Source of the DNA: Warburgia ugandensis
Taxonomy: Eukaryota; Streptophyta; Magnoliopsida; Canellales; Canellaceae
Direction: 5' to 3'
Assembly (NCBI GenBank): GCA_035236585.1
Contig: CP141136.1
Location: forward strand, 55,135,136-55,199,135
DNA: 64,000 nt
Positions 34,971-47,186 of the stretch are shown one piece after another (position 1 is the first letter of the stretch; each line of letters begins with the position of its first letter). The notes beneath the pieces are model-generated. The model ran no database searches and was not told where the DNA came from. It saw nothing but the letters and a program-made list of their open reading frames with translations. Position numbers and translations under genes: made by a program.

Positions 34971-36062
34971 ATGCCACCCAAGAGAGTCACAAGGCAGGCA
35001 GCTCAAAATACTCCAGAAGACTATGGAGAGAGTAACCATGAACAATGTGGAAGAGATGGTGACGAGGGTGTTGAGGAACCTCCTTCCTCACCTACAACAA
35101 ACCCAAGGTTCATCACCTCCCGTAAAAATACCAAGTACACAGGCTCAGCCTGAAGTGAGACATAATACACCAACACCAACACCAGGTACTCCCACACTAG
35201 TACAAGGGCAATCTTTCCTTATACCAAGTGAAGAAGTTAGAAAATCTCCATTAGCACTAGAAAAAGTTGACAAAATGATGGAGAGATTTCAAAAGATGAC
35301 TACAGTGTATAATGGCAAGGGTGAAGCTGAGAAGGCTGAGGAATGGATATATGAAGTACAAAGGACTTTCAGTGCACTACGTACTCTTCCAGAGTTAAAG
35401 GTGAAATTTGCCACCTACTTATTAAAACAAGAAGCTGCATTTTGGTGGAGAGAACCTAACAACACCTTCTTCTCAAATTATGAAGATACTAGAGGGGAGG
35501 AATCTAAGGAAGTATTTAACTACAAATATTTTCCTTCTCATGTACAAGAAAGAAAGTTGATAGAGTTTTTGGACCTAAGACAAGGGAATATGTCGGTGGT
35601 GGAGTATGATAACAAGTTCACACAATTAAAGAGATTTGCGACTCATGTGTGTAACATTGAAACACACATCGTGAATCGATTCATTGAAGGGCTGCACCCA
35701 GGGCTAAAAATAAAGGTACTGGGTACTAAACCCACTACCTTGGCAGAATGTGTGGAAATAGCTTCCATGTTTGAAGAAGAATACAAAAAGAGTCAAACTA
35801 CCAAGTTTAGTGGAGGAGGAAACAATAACCCAAAGCCCTTTCAGAGGAATAAAAGACCTTGGAACAATTTTAAGCCCCAAAGAAATCAGAGGAAAAATGC
35901 ACCAAGGCAAAATAGACAACAATGTCCAAGATGCAGAAAATTTCACCAAGGCAATATCTACCCTAGACCTATACAACAACAACCACAACTGTTTCCAATC
36001 AAGTGCCATAATTATGGGGAGTATGGACATGTCGCCACCTACTGTACCAAACCGGGGCTGCC
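34971..36062 (+). pseudogene. Gag of the Tekay-like fragment
   Basis: Starts ATG at 34971 (MPPKRVTRQAAQ), the usual chromovirus gag opening. A frameshift falls near 35020. It then runs open for more than 300 codons through AEEWIYEVQRTFSALRTLPE, REFLDLRQGN-like sequence (LIEFLDLRQGNMSVVEYDNK), a basic NNFKPQRNQ linker and a knuckle CHNYGEYGHVATYC whose second Cys is Tyr. It stops abruptly at about 36062, before any protease. Confidence 0.8.
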
Positions 36063-36173
36063 CTTTTTTTGTATACTGGTGCTGTTCTTGTTTGTTTGAG
36101 GGTTGCACATCTTATCAGCTTTCTAATTTAGGTGTATGTGATGTCCACTCACCCAGTAACATGCTATGTGTAG

Positions 36174-36366
36174 GAGTTGATTGATGTTCCTCTCTTTGTG
36201 AGTCTCCATAGCCTGTGTGCAACTCTCAAATGCACCTCACCTTCTGCAGTTATGTTCCGCTCAGCTGTGATAAATGCCGGATATCGCTTCTCTGGTAGTC
36301 ATGTCAATCCCTTGGGTATGAAAACAGATGCCCCAATGGACGTCATTTGGGACACCATGAACTGTT
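36174..36366 (+). pseudogene. TRM1: TRM1 relic, C-terminal exon a
   Basis: After acceptor TGTGTAG it reads DVPLFVSLHSLCATLKCT, AVINAGYRFSGSHVNPLG and APMDVIWDTM, all typical of the plant TRM1 C-terminal half. The donor after CTG TTG has decayed to GAGTAA. The body of this exon is intact. Confidence 0.85.
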
Positions 36367-36501
36367 GAGTAATTGACAAGTTCCATTCTGATGCTGTTCT
36401 ACAGGCATACTATTAAGTAGAGAAAAAAATTGTATGAATTATCTAAAATTGCATAGTAGTCCCAATAGATTTCACTTAAAGATGTTGGCATGTGTTTTGA
36501 G

Positions 36502-36579
36502 GTCAAGAGCCATCTAGTGAAGGCGCAACTAGCAGACTAATCAGGAATTGTGATCCTTGACAAAGAACCTATTCTGGAA
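36502..36579 (+). pseudogene. TRM1: TRM1 relic, C-terminal exon b
   Basis: Reads VKSHLVKAQLAD, a TAA where CAA (Gln) is expected, then SGIVILDKEPILE before donor GTATGT at 36580. The acceptor has decayed. Confidence 0.75.
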
Positions 36580-37649
36580 GTATGTACCGATCCTTTTCAT
36601 TCCCTTACTCTTTTGTTGCTATTTTTTACTCTCATTCTGTCTGTTTTTCTTTATAATTCACTAGTAAATGGTACATGCACATGCACACAAAAGGGGCTTG
36701 GGAAGGAGGTACCTTTTCTCTTAAAACATAGGTTTCTTGTTTTGAGATGCCTAAAAGCTTTGAGTTGATTCTTTTTCATTTCCCTCCTAAAAGGTGGGAG
36801 GGGGCTTCTCTTTATGTAGATAGTGTACATATACAAGTAGCCAAAACCTATAGGTCCAAGAGAATTGTACTCAACATCAAGAACTATGCCTTTTGTCGAT
36901 TCTCTTCCAATTATTGTTGTTGGGCTTGTGGCTAAATTTTTTTTTGTATCTGGAACACAAAAATTGGTGCTTATAGGACACAAATAGAGTAGAGGGACAT
37001 GAAATCTTATCATGATGTTGCTTATATGGAAAACTGAAAGACTGGGTAGGTATAATATGGCATGCTTTTAAGCAACTTGATTAGAATGTTTTAACCAGTA
37101 GCTAAAAAGGTAAAGTATCTCCCACATGGTTCCTTAAGATACCACCACTGCCTGTTGGCTCAATTTACTCGCACAAGTGAAGTTCAGGTGAAAACATTCA
37201 TTTAGAGGTGGTCTCAATTTGGTGTCAGTTTTAATCACCCTACTCTATCAAGCTTGATTTCTTCCTCTTCCTTTGGAGATCTTTGATGGAGTGGCCACAA
37301 GTTCTTCCTAAAAGAGGCCCAAATGAAAATGGGATGTTTGATGTGCTTGATAACTCGATCCATGGTCTTTATCGGTAGTTTGCAGATCAACCCAAGAAAA
37401 ATAAGATCCCTCTCTCACCAGGATGTTTGTGCATCTCCAATTTTGAAAGAATATAGGTTTTTCTTTATGTTTCTCTTTGTTATCTACAACCAACCAGTCA
37501 ACAAAATTGATAGTTATAAGAAGAGAAAACATGAGAGACAAGTGTGAACCATCTTATTACTAGCTGATTCAGAATTTGACATATCGCAAGTATTTATTTA
37601 GTCAAGTTCTTAGGACTTGGAAATGCTCAAAGGATTATGTCCTTGGGGT
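36580..37649. other. Last TRM1 intron and surrounding non-coding sequence
   Basis: No recognised gene. Open stretches on both strands look like translated non-coding sequence. Confidence 0.4.
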
Positions 37650-37880
37650 GCTTCTCTTAGCAAAGCCCAAGCCAAGAAGGTGGCACGTTTCCTTCCAAAT
37701 CCTGAACGACATTGGTGTCCGAAGGTAAGAGCAGGTAGGCAGATCACAAGCAAGCATGCTTCTCTGCTGGGTGATATGCCAAAATCAATGGTGTTAACCA
37801 TGAAGAAGAAGAGGAACGTGAAGCATAACACCAAAAGACAGATAATTCCACTTCCAACTTGTAATAGGTTTGAAATCCCC
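37650..37880 (+). pseudogene. TRM1: TRM1 relic, last exon
   Basis: Reads ASLSKAQAKKVARFLPNPER, then VRAGRQITSKHASLLGD. An acidic-basic tail with a frameshift and probable stop follows near 37800-37870. This is the family's usual C-terminus. Confidence 0.8.
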
Positions 37881-37988
37881 AAGAATGGGTCTGTAGCTGC
37901 GTCATCATTTTTAGTTGTAGTTGTTGTCAAACCCTTGAACGAGAGTGGTTTTGGTGGTTTTATTTATTTGGTAATCTCAGTATCTAAT

Positions 37989-38190
37989 GGGGTTTATTTA
38001 ATGTCATATGTTAGGCGTTTCTGAGATATCATGCCATATGTCAAAATTGCAGCTTATTTAACCGCAATATCTTTGGCATATGTGAGATATCGGGTTTATT
38101 TAACGGCAATATTTTCTACATATGTTGGATATTAGGTTTATTTAACTTTGTCATTCTTGATATGTTTGGTGATATTGGAGATATGCCAAA
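37989..38190. repeat. Left member of a facing pair of terminal repeats
   Basis: Starts GGGGTTTATTTAATGTCATATG, read as GGGGTTTATTT and ATGTCATATG. It then repeats TTTATTTAA-type and GATATC/ATATG-type motifs four times. The inverse start is at 48262. Confidence 0.5.
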
Positions 38191-39250
<1,060 letters not shown>

Positions 39251-40025
39251 ATGGAGGCCTTGAGGAGAAAGAGAAAGGGTAGTGAAAGTCTAGCAAAGTT
39301 AGATCTCGTGAAGGTTTTACCTTTGAGTCGTTGTAAGTTCTCTTCCTCCTCCTCTACCATAAGCTCACATTTATCCTTAGAGGGATGTTTGAGGCAGAGG
39401 AAGAAGTGTAAGGAACAAAATGAGGAGGTAGGAGTTGGACCTTCTAAGAGTAGACTTGCTGGCATTGTAACTGCTCCTCCTAGTGGCAGTACGTGTTCCG
39501 ATCTCCTGGGTCGAGGTTTCAAGAGGAAGTTAGGGTGCATTGAAGCTGCCACTCAAATTGACAAGAAGAAGAAGCTTGATCAGGAATATATTTTAGGATC
39601 TGAAATAGGGCAAGGAAAATTTGGATCAGTCAATGTTTGTCGGAGTAAGACTAGTGGAGCACAGTTTGCTTGCAAGACATTGCCTAAAACAGGTGAAGAG
39701 ACTGTTCATAAGGAAGTGGAGATAATGCAGTACCTTTCTGGTTATCCTAGTGTTGTGACTTTACATGCAGTATATGAGGATCCTGAGTGTTTCCATCTTG
39801 TCATGGAGTTGTGCTCTGGGGGGCGTTTGCTTGATGAGATGATAAAAAAAGGGGTGATATGAGAACAACATGCTACAAATATAATCAGGGAACTTATTTT
39901 GGCACTCAAGTATTGCCTTGACATGGGGGTTATTCACTGTGACATAAAGCCAGAAAACATTCTTCTCACCATGGTAGGCAAGATAGAGCTTGCGAACTTT
40001 GGTTTGGTCGTATGGGTTTTGGATG
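39251..40025 (+). pseudogene. PEPKR2: PEPKR2-like Ser/Thr protein kinase, first exon only
   Basis: PEPKR2 is a plant kinase related to PEP-carboxylase kinase. ATG at 39251 opens a basic N-terminal region ending GRGFKRKLGCIEAATQ. The kinase domain follows, with a P-loop GQGKFGSV, the lysine strand FACKTL, and EVEIMQYLSGYPSVVTLHAV and VMELCSGGRLLDEM. A TGA at 39860 stops it where Ser is expected before EQHA. The frame continues to HCDIKPENILL and ANFGLVV. So the HRD arginine is Cys and the DFG aspartate is Asn, and the rest of the kinase after a donor at 40025 is absent. Not functional. Confidence 0.85.
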
Positions 40026-40607
40026 GTAATGACACTTCTCCAATTAAGAGACTTCCATTTTTATTTTTTTCCTATTAATTTTGAATTTGATATCATGTGC
40101 TGCTACAACTCTCAAATGAAATAGATGTGCGCAGCTTTGATTGTTAACAGATATTGTTTCCACCAAGTGTCATCTCTTGCTTTCTTGCTGTGCGCTACTT
40201 AAAAAATTATCTTCCATTGTAACTACTGCATCATGGGCTCACAAGAAACGTACCATAATGTAGTCAAATGGATTATTATGTTTTGTGTTAGGGTGTTGGT
40301 TACTTGCTATAGAATAGCTTACTATAGAATGTGCAAACTTGGTGCATGTATTGACATACTTTTTAACTAGTTCCTATTGCCTATTGATTATGATGTAGGA
40401 AACGATGTGAACTCTATGCTCAGTGACATTAAACAAAGCGGCATAATTTTGGCCGAGCTAAAAAATACAACCAAAATTAGTATTGTTAAATGTTTTAGTA
40501 AGTTTTCTGTATGTCTCCTTCTTTCAGAGGGTTCATCTCATGTGATTTTGGAAACAAATTGAACATTCATATCTTTTTGTTTTGGTCAATATGCTTTTGC
40601 ATTTTAT
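40026..40607. other. Sequence after the PEPKR2 relic
   Basis: No later kinase exon was found. AT-rich and unassigned. Confidence 0.4.
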
Positions 40608-40641
40608 TATGCATTCATGAGCATCATTGCAATCCATAGAG

Positions 40642-43600
40642 CATCTCATCATCATCATCATCATCATCATCAAGACCTTATCCCAATTAGGGGTCAGCCA
40701 CATGTATCTTATTCCTCCATTCTACTCTATTAAATACCATGACTTCATTTAGTCCCAAAGTTTTTAATTCTTTCTTCACCACTTCTATCCACCTTCTTTT
40801 GGGCCTTCCCCTTGCTCTTTTAGAACCTTCTACTTGCATTGCCTCACTCATTCTAACCGGTGCCGTTGTTGGTGTCCTTTGAACATGTCCAAACCATATA
40901 AGTATAATCTCCCTCATCTTGTTACCTATTGGTGCTACTCCTAAATTTCCTCTAATATTTTCATTTCTAATTCTATCCTTTCTTGTCTTACCATTCATCC
41001 ATCTCAGCATCCTCATTTCTGCGACACTCATCCTATGAGTATGATGTTCCTTAACTGGCCAACACTCTGATCCATAGAGCATGGCCGGCCTTATTGCCAT
41101 CCTATAGAATTTTCCTTTTAGTTTGAGTGGCACCCGCCGATCACACAAAACTCCAGATGCATGTCTCCATTTGTTCCAACCCGCTTTGATTCTCTGGGTA
41201 ACCTCCCTCTCAATCTCTCCACTCTCATGAATCATTGATCCTAAGTACCGAAAGTGGTCTTTTACGGGGACTTCTTGGTTATCAATCTTGACTGGTGTTC
41301 CACTCCTACTCTCCTTGCTAAAATTATATTCCATATATTCTGTCTTAGTTCAGCTAATTTTAAATCCTTCAGATTCTAATGCTTCTCTCCATAACTCTAG
41401 CTTTATGTTTACACCCTCCCTTGTCTCATCAAGTAAGACTATATCATTTGCAAAAAGCATGCACCAGGAAATCTCCTCGTGTATATGTTTTGTTAACTCA
41501 TCCATAACCAATGTGAAAAGGTATGGGTTCAATGTCAATCCTTGGTACAATCCTACAGTGACAGGAAAATCACCAGTCATGCCACTAGTGGTCTTAACAT
41601 TTGTTACCACTCCCTCATACATATATTTAATTATGTCTATATATCCCTGAGAAACACTTTATCACCCAACACCCTCGATATTAACTCTCTAGGGACTCTA
41701 TTATAAGCTTTCTCTAAGTAGATAAAGACAATGTGGAGGTCTTTCCTCCTCTCCGTATATTTCTTTACTAATTGTCTTAGTAAGAAAATAGCTTCCATGG
41801 TAGACCTCCCAGGCATGAAACCAAACTGATTTTTTGATACACTTGTTTCATGTCGTAGCCTCTTCTCAATCACTCTTTTAAAAAGTTTCATAGTGTGGCT
41901 CATAAGTTTGATCCCTCAATAATTAGTGCAGCTCTGTATGTCTTCTTTATTCTTATAAATTGGTACAATAGAGCTTTTGTTCCACTCATTAGCCATTTTC
42001 TTTGATTTTATAATCTTGTTAAACAACTTGGTCAACCAAACTACCCTAATATCTCCCACATGCTTCCAAACCTCTATTGGTATACCATCGGGCCCCATGG
42101 CCTTTCTTGATTTCATCTTTTTCAAGGCATCTTTTACTTCAAGTACTCTAATATTACGTTCATATCTATAATATCCAGTGTTATTTAGATTTATAGTATT
42201 TTCAATCCCTATATTCTCAGAGCCATTGTCATTTAACAATTTTTGAAAGTAGGTTTCCCACCTTTGTTTGGTCTCATCATCTTTTACTAATACCTTTGAT
42301 CATTGCTTCTAATGCACTTAACATGATCTAAGTCCTTATCTTTCTGTTCTCTTACTTTTGCAAGTTTAAACACATCTTTCTCACCTTCTCTTGTTCCTAG
42401 TCTATTATAGAGCTCATCATATGCTTTAAGTTTATCCTCACTTACTATTCTCTTAGCAACCTTTTTAGCATTCTTATATTGTTCATAGTTTTCGTTATTT
42501 CTAGTCTTTTGCCATGCTTTAAAAAGCATTCATTTTTCTTTAATAACTTTTTGCACTGTTTCACTCCACCACCATGTTTCCTTTACTAATTGCCTTTTAC
42601 CTTTAGATACTCCTAAGACATCTTTTGCTACTTTCTTAATGGACTCAGCAATATTAATCCACATGGTATTTACTTTTATTTCATAGTTTCAAATTCCTTC
42701 TACCATCAACTTATTTGTGAATGAGGTTATTTTCTCTCCTTTTAAGTTCCACCACTTAATTTTTGGATACCTATTAAGTTCATTTCTGTTCTTTCATCTT
42801 TTGATATGGATATCCATAACTATTAACCTATCTTGTGAGGTTAAACTCTCAATGGTTATCACCTTACAATCCTTACATATAGATCGTTCATTATTCCTAA
42901 GTAGAAAAAAGTCTATTTGGCTTTTATGAAGTCCACTTTTAAAGGTTACTAAGTGTTCATCCCTCTTCTTAAATAGTGTATTTGCAATGGACAGGTTATA
43001 TGACAAAGCAAAATCGTGGATATTCTCTCCCATCTCATTTTGTTCACCTATACCATATCCTCCATGTATTCTATCAAATCCTTCCTTATCTTTTCCTGCA
43101 TGGCTATTTAAGTCTACTCCTATAAATATCCCCTCAGTGTTGGGAATTTCTTGCATGACTTTCTCCATATACTTCCAAAACTGTCTCTTAATTATATCTG
43201 TAACCCTACTGATGGTGCATATGGACTTATAACATTTATAATATGCTCTCCTAGAATAATTTTTATTATTATAATTCTATCACTGATTCCTTTAACATCC
43301 ACAACTTTATCCTTTATTTCCTTATCCACTATTATTCCTACGTCATTTCTGTTATTTTCCTTTTTTACGTACCATAATTTATACTCATCTATTTCTCTAG
43401 CTTTAGCCCCTTTGCACTTGGTTTCTTGGATACAAGCTATGTTGACCCTCCTACGTTTCATTGCTTCTACTAACTCCAAATTCTTACCTGTCAATGTCCC
43501 TATATTCTATGCGGAGATACGGATCTTATGTTTTGGAGATATCCTATTTACTATTGCCTTTCTCAACCTCCATGGCATGAACCTATGTCCACTTTTTACT

Positions 43601-44147
43601 GCACCTGGGTTCTGATGCAGCGCATCGCTTCCAAGGGGATGCTCTAGCAGCCCTTGCTCATTTTTCACTACACCCGAGATCCGATGTAGCGCGTTGCTTC
43701 TGAGAGAACACACTAGCAATCCTTGCCTATTTTTCACTGCACCCGGGATTCGATGTAGCACGTCACTTATGGGGAACGCCCTAGCTTAAGGGAATGTCAG
43801 TTTACGATTCATGTCATGTTAAGGTTGCCATAGTTATAAAAAGCTGAAGATGATTTTCATTTTTTCCTTACAAACTAATATACAAATGCATATACATTTG
43901 CAAGCAGAAAAGAAATAAAAAATCATCTTCAGCTTCACTCTTGTCGGCTAGCTACTTGACGCAAGGGTTGCCATATTTTAAGAAGCTGGAGATGATTTTC
44001 ATTTCTTCTTCACAAACTAATATACAAATGCATATTTATTTGTAAAAAAGAAATAACAAAATCATCTTCATCTTCTCCCTTGCCGGTTGGCCCTTAACGC
44101 AAGACCCTCCTCCTTTTTCATCCGGGCTTGGGACCGGCATTGGCGGA
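40642..44147 (-). mobile_element. RTE-type LINE, copy B, nearly full length
   Basis: The minus strand begins TCCGCCAATGCCGGTCCC at 44147. It carries two leader hairpin units (about 43850-44100) and 69-base repeat units (about 43590-43775). Endonuclease lies at 43494-42794, RT at 42239-41350 and the C-terminal region at 41334-40687. It ends in a GATGAT tail at 40642-40675. RT shows [35 protein letters not shown] and FANDIVLLDE, where the catalytic F-A-D-D has become F-A-N-D. Several stops and shifts break the single ORF. A 34-base identical sequence flanks it (40608-40641 and 44176-44209). Confidence 0.85.
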
Positions 44148-44521
44148 GGATTTGTGTAAGTTTTATTTGTTGGTTTATGCATTCATGAGCATCATTGCAA
44201 TCCATAGAGAATCTGTGCAAGCTTTAATTGCAATCCATTCAATGGTTTTTTCAGTTTCTTAATTTTTGCAGTTGTTGTTGCTTATTCTGTTTTGTAGGGA
44301 CTAAATTGGGTTGGAACTGAGTAAATTATGAAAGAGGAATAAGGGAATTGATAGTAAGTAATCTATTTCTGAAAGTAGGATTTATGTAAGTAATCTATTT
44401 ATGAAAGGCTTCCTTGCAGCTCTTGTAGCGGTTTGGAGTACCTCTCTCCAATAGTATGTAAGTAATCTATTTCTGAAAGTAGGATTTATGTACTTTAGCT
44501 TCAGTTAGCTATACAGGATCT
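44148..44521. other. Flank between LINE B and the hAT-like element
   Basis: Holds 28 extra bases between the LINE 5' end and its target duplication, then unassigned AT-rich sequence with a local duplication of AAGTAATCTATTT.TGAAAG. Confidence 0.45.
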
Positions 44522-45556
44522 CTATGTAGTTAAAGGCGCAAGGTGCACTGAGGTGCAATGGGGTGCGCCTGGAGCCTGAGACGCAAAATTATATTTTTCA
44601 TAATTAAAAATTAGCTTAAAATACAAAAAAAGCATGAAAAATACAACATACATGAAGACAAGCATGGGAAAGCTATATATGTATATAAGAATAGGTATTA
44701 ACTAATAAATATAAATAAAACAATTTTTTTCTAATTTTTGTAAGTTTATTTTCTAAAAAATTGAACAAAATAACACTACAATACAAAAAAAGCATGAAAA
44801 GTACATCATACATGAAGATACAAGCATGAGTAAGCTATATATGTGGATAAGAATAGGTATTAACTAATAAATATAAAAAAGAACAATTTTTTCCTAATTT
44901 TCGTAACTTTTTTTCTGAAAAATTAATAAAATAACCCTAAATTACAAAAAAAAGATGAAAAAATTATCACACATGAAGACACAAGCATGGGAAAGCTATA
45001 TATGTGGATAGAAATACGTTTCAATGAAGAAATACGAAAAAATGATGACTTTTTTTATATTTTCGTAACTAATTTTTTTGGAGAAACAATAAAAAACCTA
45101 AAAACAAACTCAAATCTAGAGCAAAGAAGTATAAAATTCAAATGGAATGTTTTCTTATACATATAGAACTAAAACCCATCAAGATCTATGGAAAATAGTT
45201 AACAAAAAACAAAAAATTTGAAAAAACGGTACTGGTTTTTATGTTTTTTACAGAAATTGTATACACATGCTAAAATGCATAAATCCATACCTTTTTTTGC
45301 TTAGATCTGTGAAAGATCGAAGAGGAATGGTCGTTATCACCTTCTTAGGAGGTTGGAAGAGTGAAATTAGGGTTGGAAGGTGAAAAACGAAAAAAAAGAA
45401 GGGGTTTATACGTTACAGGGTTAAGTGGTCTACGCTTGGTGTCGGGGGCGCACCTAGGCACTAGCCTAGGTGACTGTGCCTCATTTCCTTTGCGCCTGGC
45501 CCCCTCCCAGGCGCTTACCTGTCGACTAGTGCCTAGGCACGCCTTTAACTACATAG
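44522..45556. mobile_element. Non-autonomous hAT-like element, copy 2
   Basis: Perfect 17-base terminal inverted repeats CTATGTAGTTAAAGGCG flank 1035 bases. A perfect 8-base duplication CAGGATCT lies at 44514-44521 and 45557-45564. No transposase gene. Three tandem units of about 155 bases (44618-45100) expand the AT-rich centre. The GC-rich subterminal parts carry CCTAGGCGC-type motifs, as in copy 1, which lies in the opposite orientation. Confidence 0.85.
44618..45100. repeat. Three tandem units inside hAT-like copy 2
   Basis: Each unit has ACAAAAAAAGCATGAAAA, ACATGAAGA and AGCTATATATGTG-type phrases, about 155 bases apart. Confidence 0.75.
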
Positions 45557-45564
45557 CAGGATCT

Positions 45565-46154
45565 TGCTGCACTCTTTTATAAATTTCACTTATAGAGGCA
45601 AAACTTGTCTTTGTTTTCCTTTTTGTGGATGGCTTTCTATGTCATTGTTAAGAAATTCCATGAATTTGAAATGCTAGTTTTCATTTGTCATCATTGCAAC
45701 AAATTGCAATGTGTAGAAACTTTGAGCATTTTATATTGCCCAATTAGCAGTGCTTGGTTTTAGTTTGCCGTTCTGATGATGTTCAGTTGTTACAGCGAAA
45801 ATGATCTGTCTTTTGTTGTTATTGTCCTCTCCAAATGGCTTCTTAACTCATGGTAAGAAGGGATAAGATGTTGGAAATGCATGACATTTATTACCAGTCT
45901 TCCCTATTCAATTGACAACTTTTTGTATTTTGAACTGAAGAATCAATTTTGATGTGTTTTTGCCAATAACACTGCACTTATTGTCATGCTTGTGACAACC
46001 TTGCCAGAGTGGATATGCATGTGTCTTAGCCATAAAATTTTCATTTTGTATAAGCAAATCAGTTAGCATAAAATGTTTAACGAATGATTTTGTAGAGACC
46101 AACAGTTTTATTTTATTGTAAATCATTTGTCTTTCTTCAACAATCTCATGTATT
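45565..46154. other. Unassigned sequence
   Basis: No gene or element recognised. Confidence 0.4.
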
Positions 46155-46318
46155 AATCCAAATCCAACACTGATTCTTTAGTGAGAACCCTGAGTTCGAC
46201 CAAATTCTGGCATATTCTAATGGCCTCATCTATCATGCCAGCAATAGCAACTGCTCTGATTAGAGGAGCATAAATTTTTTCATTGGGTCCGCGCTGCCCC
46301 AAAGAGGGGAAGCTGAAG
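46155..46318 (-). pseudogene. Pentatricopeptide-repeat (PPR) gene fragment
   Basis: The minus strand reads PNEKIYAPLIRAVAIAGMID followed by EAIRICQNLVEL. That has the spacing and residues of one 35-residue PPR unit (LIRxxxxAGxxxEAxxxxxxM). A shifted frame then gives FGLIHEIVEERQM. PPR proteins bind organelle RNAs in plants. Only about one unit is left, with a frameshift, so it is a scrap. Confidence 0.5.
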
Positions 46319-47160
46319 ACTCAATTGCAAGGCACGAGACATGTAGAAATGCTTAGGCATTGTATGGACTGTCTTGTCACTGGCTTGCTTGTGGTCTTGT
46401 TGGGGAGCTTTGTGTGGACATGTTGGGAGGAAGTGGATATTCGTGGCTTTTATACTGGGAGGCTCTTTGCCTGTAACATTTATTTGCAAACTTCTTCACT
46501 CCACTTTCGTTCAATATTCTACACGGCCCAATTACTGTGATTCAAACAACAAAGAAAAAGGCTTGGTTGCCTACTGGATTCGAAGAGTTGCATTCTACAG
46601 ATAAGTTATCAGCATTTAACCTCGAGGTGGAGAGCTGATTTTGGACAATATGTACAGATATATAAGCATTGTTGAAGTGACAATGCTTCTACCAGATTGT
46701 GGGGTTTGGTCGAAGCATATGCTAAAGTGATGGTATTCCCCTGCAAGATAACGCTGCTGATGTAGCGCTCAACTTCAGGCTTGCCTTGTTAATTATGTCA
46801 TTTGGTTGGCTATTTTGTTCTAATATGTATGCTATAAGTGATTGTTAATAACTATTATGCAGCTCATCTTGTGTATGATTCTATGAATGAGTTGCTTTTT
46901 AGTTGGCTTACTGTCTTTGATTATACTATATATGTAATTCAAGGTTTTATGCAAATAATCAGCATTTTAGCCTACAGTAATGTTTAATTTTCATTAATGC
47001 TTGAAAATCAACTACTCATGGAAAGACCCAATCTTAGCTACTGGTGCACTGCTGCTGCAAATCAAAAGAGACTTCTTAATGCTTGAAAATCAACTTTCAT
47101 TGTTGTTCTACAAAAGCTATTTGAAGTGGCCGTAGTAGATCATAAGACTTGTACTTCGGG
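46319..47160. other. Unassigned sequence
   Basis: Short open stretches occur on both strands at 46280-46604, with no recognised motif. The rest is AT-rich and featureless. Confidence 0.4.
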
Positions 47161-47186
47161 GTTCCAAAGTTTGTTTCTTCAGTTCT

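Larger units (their letters stand above)
32570..36062 (+). mobile_element. Tekay-like Gypsy fragment in permuted order (RT-RNase H, LTR end, gag)
   Basis: Order on the plus strand is RT and RNase H (32581-34075), then LTR 3' part (about 34100-34839), primer site, then gag (34971-36062). A normal element has gag before pol, and pol is followed by integrase before the LTR. Here integrase, the LTR start and the gag-protease junction are missing. It replaces TRM1 exons that should follow 32415. It may come from tandem copies sharing an LTR, or from a circular form. Confidence 0.7.
20855..37880 (+). pseudogene. TRM1: tRNA (guanine-26,N2)-dimethyltransferase, broken and split by transposons
   Basis: TRM1 methylates G26 of tRNAs with S-adenosylmethionine. 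Six exon remnants lie in the right order and strand: 20855-20993, 32106-32245, 32343-32415, 36174-36366, 36502-36579 and 37650-37880. The middle ones read [16 protein letters not shown] and [16 protein letters not shown], the family's catalytic-core phrases. Late ones read VSLHSLCATLKCTSPSAVMF and SKAQAKKVARFLPNPERHW. Missing are the exons carrying the SAM-binding motif between the first two pieces. Also missing is the stretch after LASIE, where a Tekay-like fragment now sits. Stops and frameshifts occur in most exons. Introns between remnants are still recognisable, so it is not a processed copy. Confidence 0.85.

Noticed and set aside
35704-36108. 134-codon minus-strand open stretch
   Set aside because: Antisense shadow of the Tekay-like gag.
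40655-40680. CAT repeat array as a CRISPR-like or regulatory repeat
   Set aside because: It is the 3' tail of LINE B read in reverse.
41288-43615. Plus-strand open stretches across LINE B
   Set aside because: Antisense shadows of the LINE endonuclease and RT on the minus strand.
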